From Przewalskia tangutica (lineage: Eukaryota > Streptophyta > Magnoliopsida > Solanales > Solanaceae): a stretch of 64,000 nt of DNA. Each line of letters begins with the position of its first letter. Positions within the stretch are counted from its first letter, which is position 1. This document shows positions 52,815 to 63,529 of this stretch, piece after piece. Below the pieces are notes generated by a model that was not told the origin of the DNA, did not search any database, and saw nothing but the letters and a program-made list of their open reading frames with translations. A program made the translations under genes and the position numbers. Location of the stretch: assembly GCA_029844215.1 (NCBI GenBank), contig CM056738.1, positions 76,996,093 through 77,060,092 on the forward strand, read 5' to 3'.

Positions 52815-53530
52815 TGAATTTTTCAACTTTTTTCCTTTCTATGTAGATAAATAAAATATAATTTGGTCCTAGATCACATATTATTTTGGCCCACATATAT
52901 ATAGGCTTAAGTGGTCTGATTTTTAGGATTGGTCGCAAAAAGAGGAAAAAAGAAAGGAGGCAACCAAGTGAGAGAAATAGAGAGTTTGTCTTTGGTGAAA
53001 TTTCTATGCGACCAACTTTGAGTTTTTGGAGAGAACGGTTGATCTAACCGTTGGATACAGTTGAAATTTTAACCGAGGGTTCTTAACACATGGTTCTTCG
53101 CTCTGAATGGCTGAGATCGAGTTTTAAGGTCTGTAGTAGAAGTGTTCGAGCAATCAATTGCAACACTATTATTGATGTTTCTCTCTTTTCTTCAATTGTA
53201 TTGTTGTTGCTATTGTTACTCCTCATACGACATTCATATTGTAGCTATTTTGGAAAACTTTGTTACCCTCATTTGATATAGTGAAGCTTTGGACCGATGG
53301 TTGTTTCCTCTACACACTGAAGAGGGTTTTCATGTAAGTTTGGTGTCTCCTACATTTGATTTGTTTTGCTTGTCTTGTTATTTTATTGGTATATCTGCTA
53401 CCCGAATTTGCATTTGTGCTAGCATTTATTGTCTTCTCTTAGTTCAAATAGTGTGAAAAGATTTAACTTGGGTATTTCTTCCATTGATACTCTATCGTGC
53501 AATTGGGTTATTGTTTGTTTCTTCACAACA
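52815..53530 (+). repeat. 3' LTR of element F
   Basis: TGAATTTTTCAAC ... CTTCACAACA aligns with 32947-33665, including CCCACATATATATAG and GTGAGAGAAATAGAGAG blocks. The two copies differ at many positions, pointing to an old insertion. Confidence 0.87.
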
Positions 53531-53659
53531 CCCTAACCCCTTGACCATCCCACCGCACCACCCCCGAACACCCACTTCCCACTCATCCCACTCCCATTGT
53601 ATATTTATTAGATTACATATAAATGTTCTTAGGATAAATTATTTTTAGCAAATATAGTC

Positions 53660-54430
53660 AGTCTATAAAGTGGTGGTTAGACCGACTATGTTGTATGAGG
53701 CAGAGTGATAGTCAGTTAAGATCTTTCATGTTCAATAGATGAAAGTTGCGGAGATGAAAATATTACAATTAATGTGTGGACACATTAGGAGAGACAAAAT
53801 TAAGAATGAGGCTATCTGTGACATGTGAGAGTGGCCTCGATGGAGCACAAGATGTGGGAAGCGATATTGAGATGGTTTGAGCATATGAAGAGGAGAGACA
53901 CAAATGCCCCAGTGCGGAGGTGCGAGAAGTTAGCTATGAACGATTTCATAAGAGGTAGGGGTAGACCGAAAAAATATTGGGGAGAGGTGATTAGATAGTA
54001 CATGACACAGTTACAACTTACCGAGGACATGACCTTAGATAGGAGGTTGTGGGCGACTCAGATTAGGGTAGAATGTTAGTAAGTAGTCTCACTTATCCTT
54101 TCATATTGGTAGTAACTGTATTGCTCTATAATTTAGTGTGTTTTGATTTCTGCTACTATCGGATATTTCTTATACTTCAATTATCCTATTTTATTTATGG
54201 TAGCTACTGTCCCTTTTTCAAACTACTTTATCATGGCTTAGTCGCTTTTGTTGATTCCATTTTCATACTATGATTTTCTTGTCCTTATATGACCTCTATT
54301 TATGCTTTCTCTTGAGCCGGGGGTATTTCGGAACCAGCTTCCCTACCTTGGTAGGGGTACAATATGCGTACACTCTACCCTCCTCAAACCACACGTTAAT
54401 TTCACTGGGTATGTTGTTATTGTTACGTAA
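53660..54430 (+). mobile_element. 5'-truncated LINE 3' end
   Basis: Same family as 49177-49747 but longer: it begins with the block before MCGHIRRDKIKNEAI and continues through RCEKLAMNDF, RGRGRPKKYWGEVI and LTEDMTLDRRLW. Several stops interrupt it. The 3' end is GTAGGGGTACAATATGCGTAC, CACTGGGTATG and a TTGTTATTG tail. Confidence 0.85.
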
Positions 54431-55385
54431 CAAACACTAAAAAATAAGTAAGAACACCACTTGTTTTCCAAGAAAATATTTTTTAGGATAACATTTTCTA
54501 TGAAAAATATTTTCTTTTAAAGGAAATAACTCTCTAAAATAAAGCAAGTCATAGAGGGCAAGAAATTTCCTCCAATCCTATGTAGAAATTATACCTACAT
54601 GTCAATTTCCCCTTTAGACTTTTCTTTTTCACAAATTTGTTTGGGTCATTTGCACTTTTGTCCCTCTTTTGTACTCGTCTTTAATTTTTATCCTTTGAAA
54701 GAATACCGTGCAATTTTTTGATTTGTTTCTGTTCACCATCCACACAAAAGTGGCCCAAACTATACGGAGTAGTAGCCCAACTATAATCGATGACCTGGTA
54801 GCTGCAGTTTTTTTTTTTTGGCAGATCCTCTGAAAAGTGTAAATCATTAATAGCATAATTTGTAATATCTAATACTAATTAGCCCCTGCTATTTATTTCC
54901 TAATCTATAACTAATAAAAGAACAGAGGAAATTTTATGTTGCAGTGGTCTTTTTACAAAAAAATCAATAATCGAAAACAAAGTGTTGATCACTGAGAGGT
55001 ATGAACCAGAATGTACGAGAATCCGTTTAATTTTGGTCATTTTAACTTAATTCTCTCTCTTAATTTTCCTTAGAACACTCTGGTTGTTACATATTATTTC
55101 ATTATGTATTACTATATTATATTGTATTGTGTTATATTTTATCGTATTGTATTAATTGTTTTGATGAATTCACCATTTAGATAGATTGTATCATTTTTCA
55201 TCATTACATAATGTCACACATAGTAATTTGAAGGATAAATCTATAAGAAAAATAGGATACGGGGTAGAGCTACTATAAAAAGATAAGGTATAAGATAAAA
55301 TACGTAGAAATTATTAGATAATAAGTAAAGACAAAATAGACTAAGAAGCGGGGAGAGAGAAGGATAACCACTTTGAAAAGGACGC
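54431..55385. other. intergenic, AT-rich
   Basis: No gene is visible. AACAAACACTAAAAAATAAG at about 54427 resembles the inverse of the MITE-like end at 32750, possibly one element split by F and the LINE. A low-complexity run of TATTGTATTG words lies at 55100-55150. Confidence 0.35.
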
Positions 55386-55571
55386 GCGAGACAACTCTCT
55401 CTAAAGAACTTGGAAAAATAGTCCTTTAACTTCGTGAGAAGGGATGCCTCCTCACAAAGGGAGTCGCAGTGACCAGGCCCGGACGACTGTTTACCAAAAA
55501 CACAGGTCTCCACAAAATCGTAAGACCATGTATGGAGGTTGACGCTTACCCAGTGCCGGAAGATCAAGGAA
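55386..55571 (+). pseudogene. nuclear insertion of plastid 23S rRNA (fragment)
   Basis: GCGAGACAACTCTCTCTAAA, CCTCCTCACAAAGGGAGTCG, TGTTTACCAAAAACACAGGT and GTAAGACCATGTATGG match a conserved part of plastid 23S rRNA as I know it. Nearly all differences I can recognise are C-to-T or G-to-A. The fragment is 186 bp of a ~2.8-kb gene, so it is a nuclear plastid-DNA insertion and not an rRNA gene. Mitochondrial or bacterial origin is less likely. Confidence 0.8.
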
Positions 55572-55989
55572 AGATAAAGAATAAGATAACAACGCGATCA
55601 CACTAAATCAATCGTTAGATAACGATAGATTTAAGAGTGATTCTCCTAGGCCTTGGCTTAGCAACGCGATTACATCGCTGCTTAGCAAATGATGCCAAAT
55701 TAGAAAAATTGATGATAAAACTTTGACTTGTCAGATGATTCCACATCTGACAATTGACATGTCATGATAAGATGGCCAAATTATAAATTTGATTTTTCTT
55801 CATTCCTTCAAATCAGGACAATTGTTATCCTGTGATTAGAAACTGCAGCGAAATATCATTGAGTTAATTTTAATACTGACGAAAAGTCTAATGGTAAAGA
55901 AATTATCAAAATAGTATAAGGAAGTTTTGAGAACATTGGCTAAAAAGGCCATAGTATCGGAAGAACTTTCAGAAGCCAATAGTTTTTAG
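55572..55989. other. intergenic, nothing recognised
   Basis: CAACGCGATCACA (about 55591) and CAACGCGATTACA (about 55662) are a near-perfect repeat ~70 bp apart. No coding signal is present. Confidence 0.35.
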
Positions 55990-57215
55990 ACAATGTTCTA
56001 CGTCACATTTCTTGAGATATGTGTAGTACTCTTTCTCATTAATATAAATTATATATATGATGTATCATGAGAAATCCTTATATAACAGAGATTCTATATC
56101 TACCATAATTAGACAAGATTAAATATGACTAAATATTTATAATTGTACACACGTTAATACACCCCTTCAGTCTGAACGAAAGGAGGCCGAACGCTAAGAC
56201 TGGATCTGAAGTCGAGGAAGAGCTGTCTAGGAAGACCTTTTGTGAATATATCTGCATACTGATATGAAGAAGGCACATGCATTACCTTGACATGACCGTG
56301 AGCAACCTTCTCACGAACAAAGTGGATATCCATTTCAATATGTTTGGTTCGCTGATGCTGAATCGGATTAAGAGATAGATATATGGCGGATATGTTATCA
56401 CAATAAACCAAAGATGCCTTACGCAATGGACACTGAAGCTCCAAAAGAAGGTTTCGGAGCCAACAGATCTCAGCAACAACATTAGTAACTCATCTGTACT
56501 TTGCTTCTACACTCGAACAATATAATGTGGCCTGTCTCTTGGCATACCAAGAAATGAATTTATCTCCTAAGAACACACAATAGCATGAGGTGGAGCGTCG
56601 CGTGTCCGGACATTCTGCCCAATCAGCATCCGTATATGACAACAACTTTGTCGGTGTTGAGGGGTATAGGTGCAATCCATAATCAAGTGTGCCCTTAACG
56701 TATCGAATGATATGTTTAAGGGCAGTAAAATAGGGCTCCCTGAGGGCATGCATGAATAAGCACACATGCTAAACATCATAAGAAATATCAGTCCTGATGA
56801 AAGTAAGGTACTGTAGTGCACCTGCAAAACTCCTGTAGAGAGTGATATCGGACACTGTAACAACACTAAACTTTGATTTAGAGTCAACTGGAGTAGACAT
56901 GATCTTGAAATTCACCATTTTAGCCTTGTACACAATCTCATATGCATACTTACGCTGACAAAAAAATATAGTATTTGCAGATCTAGTCACTGAAATCTTC
57001 AAAAATAGCTCAACTTTCCTAAGTCAGTCATAGCAAATTCGAATATAAGTAATGTAATGATCTCATTTCAACCAATCAGAGGAGTCAGTAAGCACAATGC
57101 CATCCACATATAATAATAAATAGGCAACGCTACTACCTCGATGAAAAATAAATAGAGAATTATACACTTGCTGCATACGAACTCAATCTGCATAATATAT
57201 GTGCAAAGAGATCAT
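55990..57215 (-). mobile_element. copia element I, 3' fragment
   Basis: An LTR-like stretch (about 55990-56158) and the purine tract CTGAAGGGGTG precede RNase H and RT remnants of the same group as element D. RNase H is clear (VYCDNISAIYLSLNPIQHQ, SSYQYADIFTKGLPRQL at 56444-56154; CVFLGDKFISW near 56570), then SFAGALQYL and ISVTRSANTIFF. The catalytic box reads YVDG near 57110. The element stops abruptly at about 57215, where element J begins. Confidence 0.82.
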
Positions 57216-58477
57216 ACCACTATTAGGCGTATTTTGTATACGCTTTTGAGTCATTTTTAGTTAGTGTTTTTCCCATTTTTGTTTAAATAAGTGTCTTGTT
57301 AGGGTCGTTTTCCTTTCTTTTTAATCACAACGGTTCAAAAAGGCAAAATGGTGAAAATGAGAGAAAAGTGGGCATAAAAGGAGAGTCCCGAGGCAAAAAG
57401 GACGGAAGTTGGCAATCAGGACAAAATACTGCAGCACTGCGGTGCCATTCATACAGGATCGCGGTGCCATAATTACTGAGTGGCTGCAGGACTTTCGGAA
57501 CCGCGGTGCCATTCTGTAGGACCGCGGTGCCGAGGCGTGAATTTTCAGATCCGAAATAGAATTGGCCAAGGGCAGAAGGGTCCATAGGGCACGAAATTTG
57601 CAACATATTTAAGCCATAGGAATAGTCTAGTGAAGGGTGTGGTTCATTCTATCACACAACACAACTCAGGGCAGATTTGGAGCTACAATTGGTGACTTTA
57701 GTTCACAGTATTTTTCTTTCTTTTCTTTGCAATTCAGTTTATGTTGGTATTTGTATTAGTTCTTAGCGTGACTATGGCTAGGAGCTAAACACTTTATTAG
57801 GGCTTTTCTTATGAATCGCTTGAAACTCTTATGAATTAATGCAATATTTCGATTTCTTCTTCACTTGATTAAGATTTATTCAATAATTGGTATGAATGTT
57901 TGATAATTAATTGATCACTAATTATCATAATCTATATGATTTCGAATCAAGAACCGAGAGGAGAGATTTAGATATACTGTAATTGAATAGACATAGGTTA
58001 AAATCGTGGATGAAAGTACCCCGATACTTGTGTAGCATTATAGGTTACTGTTCTTAATTCTCATATTTGGTAAATCCTATCATAGAAATATAGAAGGGTT
58101 CTGCACTGGGGTTGAGCGATTATATATCCTAATCGGAATATAAGTCAGTCTAGTTAACCACTATCTTAACATAGAAGAAGAAGTCATACTAGTCGCATTA
58201 AGGATTGAATAGAGTAGATAGTCGAGGATTTTGAAAGTCCTAATTCCTTCATAACTGATTACAACCTCAATAGTTTAGTTAATTCTTGCAATTATTCTAG
58301 TAGATAAACAAAAACCCAACTCAATTATCGATTGCCAAATAGATAACATAAAATAGATGAACGGTAATTAGAAACCAGTCTATGTGGACGATAAACTCGG
58401 TCTTACAGACTATATTACTTGTGAACGATATGTACACTTGCGTAAGCAATTAGACAACGTCCTAACAAGTTTTTGGC
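57216..58477 (+). repeat. 5' LTR of element J
   Basis: The LTR starts near TATTAGGCGTATTTTG, probably lacking its first bases, and ends CCTAACA. Between 57434 and 57532 it has four spaced copies of CGGTGCC-type half-palindromes, two of them full ACCGCGGT. Confidence 0.75.
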
Positions 58478-58623
58478 GCCGTTGCAGGGGACTGGCCTAC
58501 TTCTAATATCGAACCATCTATTTTTATTTCTACTTTGACTTTATTTTTATTTTTATTTTTACTGTTAGAACCCTGTTGTCTTGATTTGTTTGTTGATTTT
58601 GGTCTATTTCAAGGATTTAGTGT

Positions 58624-59120
58624 ATGCGAAGAAGGAGAGGAGCAGATACACTTGTTCCCTTCAACCTTGAAATTGAGAGAACGTGCAAGCAAAACAGGCG
58701 AAATAAAAGGATAGCTGATTCAGTGATCATGGACAACCAACAACCGAATCAGAATGGGGCAAACAACGAGGTTCCTGATCATGTAGAAGAGCCAATATCG
58801 ATCCAGTAGAAAGAAGCTTGGAGACTATGTTCTGCCCACGGTTACTGGTGCACAGACATGCATCAGGCTCCCAGCAATAGGGCAAACAACTTTGAGATCA
58901 AGTCAGCCATCCTGAGCATGGTCCAGAACACAGTCCAGTTTGGGAGATTGCCATCTGAAGACCCCCACATGCACATTGTCAACTTTCTGGAGCTGTGTGC
59001 CACTTTCAAGTACAATGGTGTCACTGACGATGTCATTAGACTGAGGCTCTTCCCGTTTTCACTTAAAGACAGAGCCAAGAGCTGGTTGAAGTACCATAGA
59101 AAAGTACTGAATTTTATTTA
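58624..59120 (+). pseudogene. gag of element J, truncated
   Basis: The frame from ATG 58624 is rich in Arg, Asn and Gln and stops at 58807-58809. It resumes at 58858 with the gypsy gag domain: NNFEIKSAILSMVQNTVQF, LPSEDPHMHIVNFLELC, DDVIRLRLFPFSLKDRAKSW. It ends with the element at a stop near 59119. Confidence 0.82.
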
Positions 59121-59189
59121 ACTCAAGTATACCAACTAAATTCTCTCAATACTCCTCCATTGGCCAGTTATCAATTTAGTCCCAATTTC

Positions 59190-59286
59190 CTTTCTATAAG
59201 AACCCCTAAGGTCTTACTAAGTCACTAGTTTTGTACCCAACACTCCTCACACTACTCTCTATTCTCTAATTATATTTTTTGTAAGA
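59190..59286 (+). promoter_or_regulatory. core promoter and 5' UTR of the LTP gene
   Basis: TTTCTATAAGAAC (about 59190-59202) is the best TATA box, giving a 5' UTR of roughly 60 nt before ATG at 59287. Host DNA upstream of it is less than 100 bp before the truncated Athila gag. Confidence 0.55.
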
Positions 59287-60627
59287 ATGAAATTGGTTGG
59301 CAAAATTACATGTCTCGTGGTTTTGTGCATGGTGGTGATTGCACCTCATGCAGAGGCAGTGACCTGCGGCCAGATTCAGGTCGGCGTGGTTAATTGCCTC
59401 CCTTATCTGCAGAATCGCGGCCCTCTCGGAGGCTGTTGTGGCGTCCTTAAAGATCTATTGAAGCTTTGCAAGACGACACATGAGCGTAGGAAATCATGCA
59501 AATGCGTGAAAACAGCTGCTAATACTATAAAGGGCATTGATTTTGGCAAAGCTGCTGGTCTCTCTGGTGTTTGTGGTATTAAGATTCCATTCGAAATCAG
59601 CCCCTCTGTTGACTGTTCCAAGTACGTACTTTTTTCACCTTCTTCCCTAGCTAACGTAACATAATTATTTTGCGAATTGGCATCATAAAAAATTTACGTA
59701 AGGGGTTTAAAAAGAAAGGCTAGAATGGCGCAATCGTATATGTGATTCAAACTTGTGATCTAAAGCAACTTTTGAGTCTCCTTTATCACTTTACTAGAAT
59801 TTTTTCCTTGCGTCAAGGAAATTCAAGTTCAACAGCTTTTACATATGTGCATAAAAGTTTATTTTTATCCTTCTTGCACAATATAATTATTGGATGAAAG
59901 GAATTCAATTTGAATCCCGTTCCTTATACTCCCTTCATCCTAATTAATGTGATGATGTTTGATTGAACACAGAGTTTAAGAAAGAAAAAAAAAATTATTA
60001 TCTAACCAGATAATAGATATTTGTGTGACTATAAATCATATAAACATTTTAAAGTTAAAATATAACTAAATATAGATTTGCCACTGATTATGGGTTACAA
60101 AATGATGAATTTCTACTACTCCTACATACTGTTTATTATCGTCTAACATGTTATAAATGGATTGGTACTCGCATTTTTAATTTAAAGTATATTGATTAAA
60201 TAATGAATTTACACCAACAGTAAATTGGCTATATCTTTTTCTGGATAATTGAAATTTGAATTGGTTGATCAGTGAGACTATCAGGAAAAAAAAAATTGTC
60301 AATAACATTTTTGTTGATATATGTTTGATGTTGTTGTCAAAAGTATTTTTCGCAACAACAAAAATTGTTGTATGCCATTGTAATAACTTCCGATGCGAAA
60401 AGTATTGATAACAAGAAGTTGTTTTTTTTGTTGTAATTTACATTTTTAGCAACAATATATTAAATTTTGTTGTCATTTACATTTTTTAGCAATAATATAT
60501 TTATTGCTGTTAAAATTTTATTACAAATTCTATACTTTATTATAGTGAGAAGATTACTGTACATATATCTAGCTAGTAAGTTTCTTGGTTAATGTTTGAT
60601 TCAATGTGGCGATCCAGGGTCCAGTGA
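59287..60627 (+). CDS. LTP: type-1 non-specific lipid transfer protein, two exons
   Basis: Secreted small protein that binds lipids in a hydrophobic tunnel held by four disulfides. Exon 1 is 59287-59621; exon 2 is 60618-60627, joined by donor GTACGT and acceptor ATCCAG, ending in SKVQ and TGA. A late intron just before the stop is usual for LTP1 genes, and the end resembles the Solanaceae form. The first ~24 residues (MKLVGKITCLVVLCMVVIA ... AEA) are a signal peptide. The eight-cysteine pattern is C-x9-C-x12-CC-x19-CXC-x22-C-x13-C. An additional Cys lies in LLKLCKTT, giving nine in the mature chain. Reading through the donor would give a 125-codon frame, which I reject in favour of splicing. 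No host gene lies nearby; retroelements flank both sides. Confidence 0.92.
59622..60617 (+). other. LTP intron with MITE-like segments
   Basis: The 996-bp intron is long for this family. ACTCCCTTCATCCTAATT (about 59929) looks like the end of a small dispersed element. About 60320-60545 is rich in GCAACAA and TTGTTG words in opposing orientation, as in foldback MITEs. No coding signal. Confidence 0.55.
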
Positions 60628-60784
60628 CGCGCTGATGAAAGAGATATATTTTCCACAGCATGATTTGGTTGTGGCGCAATCATGTGGAGAAGAATAAGTC
60701 AAGTCTAGTTTGATCCTGCTTAATTATGGGTCGTGTCCGTTCTGTCTTTTATGTGTGTCTTTTCGAGTCATAGTCAAGTCTTGT

Positions 60785-60790
60785 AATAAA
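60785..60790 (+). terminator. polyadenylation signal of the LTP gene
   Basis: AATAAA about 160 bp after the stop codon, followed by T-rich DNA (CTTTGTTGGTTGG), is a plausible end signal. Confidence 0.5.
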
Positions 60791-60932
60791 ACTTTGTTGG
60801 TTGGTCGTAAAAAAAGAGATATTCTTTTTTTAGACGGACTAAAAAAGAAAAGTAAGACAAATATTTTGAACAATGAAAATATTTTTTAGACGGAATAAAG
60901 GTTCACCCATAAAAGCTCATTAGGGTAAATAT

Positions 60933-61836
60933 TGTTGGATATTTGTGTGGAAAAAGGAAATGAAAATGCAACAACAACAACTAATATGAACAATGTAACT
61001 TGTCTTGCTGATTCAATTGATGATCAATCTCTCCTTAAGATAATATTGCACCCGTATATCCTTTCAAGTTGTAATGACAACTTATCTCCCAAGATAAAAC
61101 AACAATCAAACAAATGAGCAAAGGAAACTCAAGTGTATGCTTTGGAAGAAAGATCTTTGAGTGCTTGTGATTGCAAGAGAGGAAGAATGCTTTCAGAAAT
61201 GTATTGTCAAGTGTGTAAAGTGTGTTTCCAAATGAGCCCAAGGCATCATTTTACAGTGTTGGAGAAGATGACATTTCATTAGCCTAATAATGTCCTTGAA
61301 TGACCATGTAATGACCTTGAATAAGGAGTTACAATTCAGTCAAATAATGACCGAATTCATGAGCAACATAATAGAGAGTTAATCCTCCAAAGTCAGCTCA
61401 AACATCAGTTTTTATTCTTCTCCAATGTATCGAATCGCCGCAGCGCGCCGCAGCGAGTGGCGCCGAGAACTCAGAGAGTTCCGGCGCCACCGCGCCATGG
61501 CCAGCGCAGGCCAGTCGAGAGATGGCGCCGCGGCACCGAGATGTTTCTCCGGTGTCGCGGTCCTTTTTTCGACTCGTTTCGACATTCACACTTTGTACAT
61601 TTCTTCCTTCATTTACCAATGTGAAACCAACGTCATTTGGCCAATAACCGTCTATTACCTTACGTCTCAAACAATTCGTATACGTACCAATATCTCTTCC
61701 ATTAAGAAAATTATGATCATCGGCATTGTATGTACACGTGTGTGGAAACAACGTTTCCGACGTGTGGCCCCCTAATTGTTCGATTCGTAATTAAATAGGA
61801 TTAACTTTATTTCACGTTTAATAAATATTTCCAACA
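60933..61836 (-). repeat. 3' LTR of element K
   Basis: This 904-bp LTR aligns with LTR-B throughout, including the GC-rich part near 61430-61560, where the palindrome has eroded to GCCGCGGCACC-like remnants. Confidence 0.85.
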
Positions 61837-62457
61837 ATCCTCTCTTGGAAGAGATTTTGGTGCACGTGTATGGTGTCGTTCTATCAATCACTCGGCGGAA
61901 CGATGTTGCATCTGGAGAGGTAGCCGGAGCTTTGAACCTTCCATAGTAGAATACCATCGGACATATTTACTTCTCGGTGAACGTGATGTATTGAACCGTC
62001 AGTGTTTAGTATATGTCAAGACAATGATACCAACACAATACCTTTCCTACTCAATCTTTCTAGTGTTTTGTCCGTCGTGGGCCATGGACACACTTGGATT
62101 CTTAAGTACGTTCATTTGAGGTGGCCTGTCCTCGTACTTAAATATGTGGTCTCCTACAAGATATTCTGCAATACCCAGTTATACAAGTGTTAGGAACCAT
62201 TAAAAATTTCCCAACCTAACCTCAAGTATTGAGGATCATTAAAGGTTTAGAAACGTATCCTTTACCCCTCTTACATGTAGCACTTTTACGTCTATCACAG
62301 GAACGACCTTGGATTATGTTTCTTAAGAAGAAGACATTATCTGAAGTGCTCTTGCTTCCACCGAAGCGCTGACGGAACATTTACAATTTAATTTTCCCAT
62401 TGAACCTTATTCCTGAGATCTCCAGTATGTAAGGTTGGGTGCCCACTATATCAGTTC
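61837..62457 (-). other. 3' untranslated region of element K
   Basis: It follows 17537-18157 of element B closely and carries no frame. Confidence 0.7.
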
Positions 62458-63500
62458 TTATTGTTTGAGTTTTAAGCCCATTCCCCTAGACAGGAAGAAC
62501 ATCTGATCTCTGGTCATTCCCTTCGTCAAGGGATCTACAATATTTTTCTTTGATTTTACGTATACAATGGAAATAACACCCGAGGTGATCAGTTGTCTAA
62601 CAGACTCATGTCTCCATCGAATATGACGAGACTTGCCATTGTACATAGAATTTCGTGTCCTTCCTAGAGCCGACTGACTATCACAGGAGATCATTACAGA
62701 AGACACGGGCTTATCCCAACATGGGACATCCTCTAGAAAACCATAAAGTCATTCAACTTACAAATGAGTCTTGCCAATTTATTGACTACATACGCGATAT
62801 TAGGTCGAGTGTAGTTTGATATACATCAGACTCCCAATTACCTATGCGTATTGATCCTGGCGTACGAGCACACCAAAATGTTTGTCAATATTTTGACTTC
62901 TATCCAATGGTGTCGTTACCAGTGAACTGTCGATCATCTCAAATTTCTTCATCACACCCTTGATGTAGTGAGATTGAGACGAGACAAATTCGTTAGTTGT
63001 CTTAGAGATCTTGATCCCTAAAATAACATCTATGACTCCCATATCTTTCATATCAAAGCATTGTTTTAAGCACATTCTTAGTCTCTTGGATTATCCTAGG
63101 ACTACACCAAGTGATCAACAAGTCGTTTACATAGAGGAATGTTATGCCTAATGAATTGGTCATTACTTATGCCTAATGAATCGGTCATTACTTATGCCTA
63201 ATGAATCGGTCATTTTCTCTTCATGTAAACACACTCGTCGCACTTGTTAATAGAGACCCCTTTCGATAGTAGGGTACTATCAAATTTCTCGTGCCATTGT
63301 TTGGGCCTGTTTCAGCCTGTAAAATGATTTGACAAGAAGACAGACCTTTGTCTCTTATTCTAGAACCACATACCCCTCTAATTGGTCTATGTATATTTCT
63401 CCTTCCAAATCATCATTTAGGAAGTCTGTCTTAATATTCATTTGATGTATTTCAAGATCCCGCAAGGCGGCGATGGTTGTGAACATACATATGAATGTCT
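62458..63500 (-). pseudogene. RNase H and reverse transcriptase of element K
   Basis: RNase H end: MISCDSQSALGRTRN, SRHIRWRHESVRQLI, DPLTKGMTRDQMF (62706-62458). RT: CFDMKDMGVIDVILGIKISK (63075-62842), with the catalytic box decayed to YVND near 63130. A 25-bp unit (GCCTAATGAATCGGTCATT..) is repeated three times at 63146-63220 just upstream. Deletions and frameshifts disable it. Confidence 0.8.
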
Positions 63501-63529
63501 TAGATTTTTACTTGTCTATAGACCCATTG

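Larger units (their letters stand above)
32947..53530 (+). mobile_element. copia element F, split by element G and a LINE
   Basis: Two LTRs of about 717 bp (32947-33665 and 52815-53530) enclose a plus-strand gag-pol. The gag gene is cut at 34180 by element G and resumes at 48651 (GGGTGTA to AAAGTTTGATGAAG), and a LINE tail interrupts the protease at 49177. The coding parts have many stops. No clean target duplication is visible outside the LTRs, which have drifted considerably, so this is the oldest layer of the cluster. Confidence 0.9.
57216..59120 (+). mobile_element. Athila-type gypsy element J, 5' part
   Basis: A 5' LTR (57216-58477) is followed by the primer site in TTTTTGGCGCCGTTGCAGGG (58479-58498), typical of Athila elements, then gag. 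Only the first ~260 bp of the gag domain remain before truncation near 59110. The left border abuts element I without an obvious duplication. Confidence 0.87.

Noticed and set aside
55241..55567. Minus-strand 108-codon frame
   Set aside because: It lies antisense to a plastid 23S rRNA fragment and has no protein similarity I recognise.
55386..55571. Functional rRNA gene
   Set aside because: Only 186 bp of the gene are present, with many transitions.
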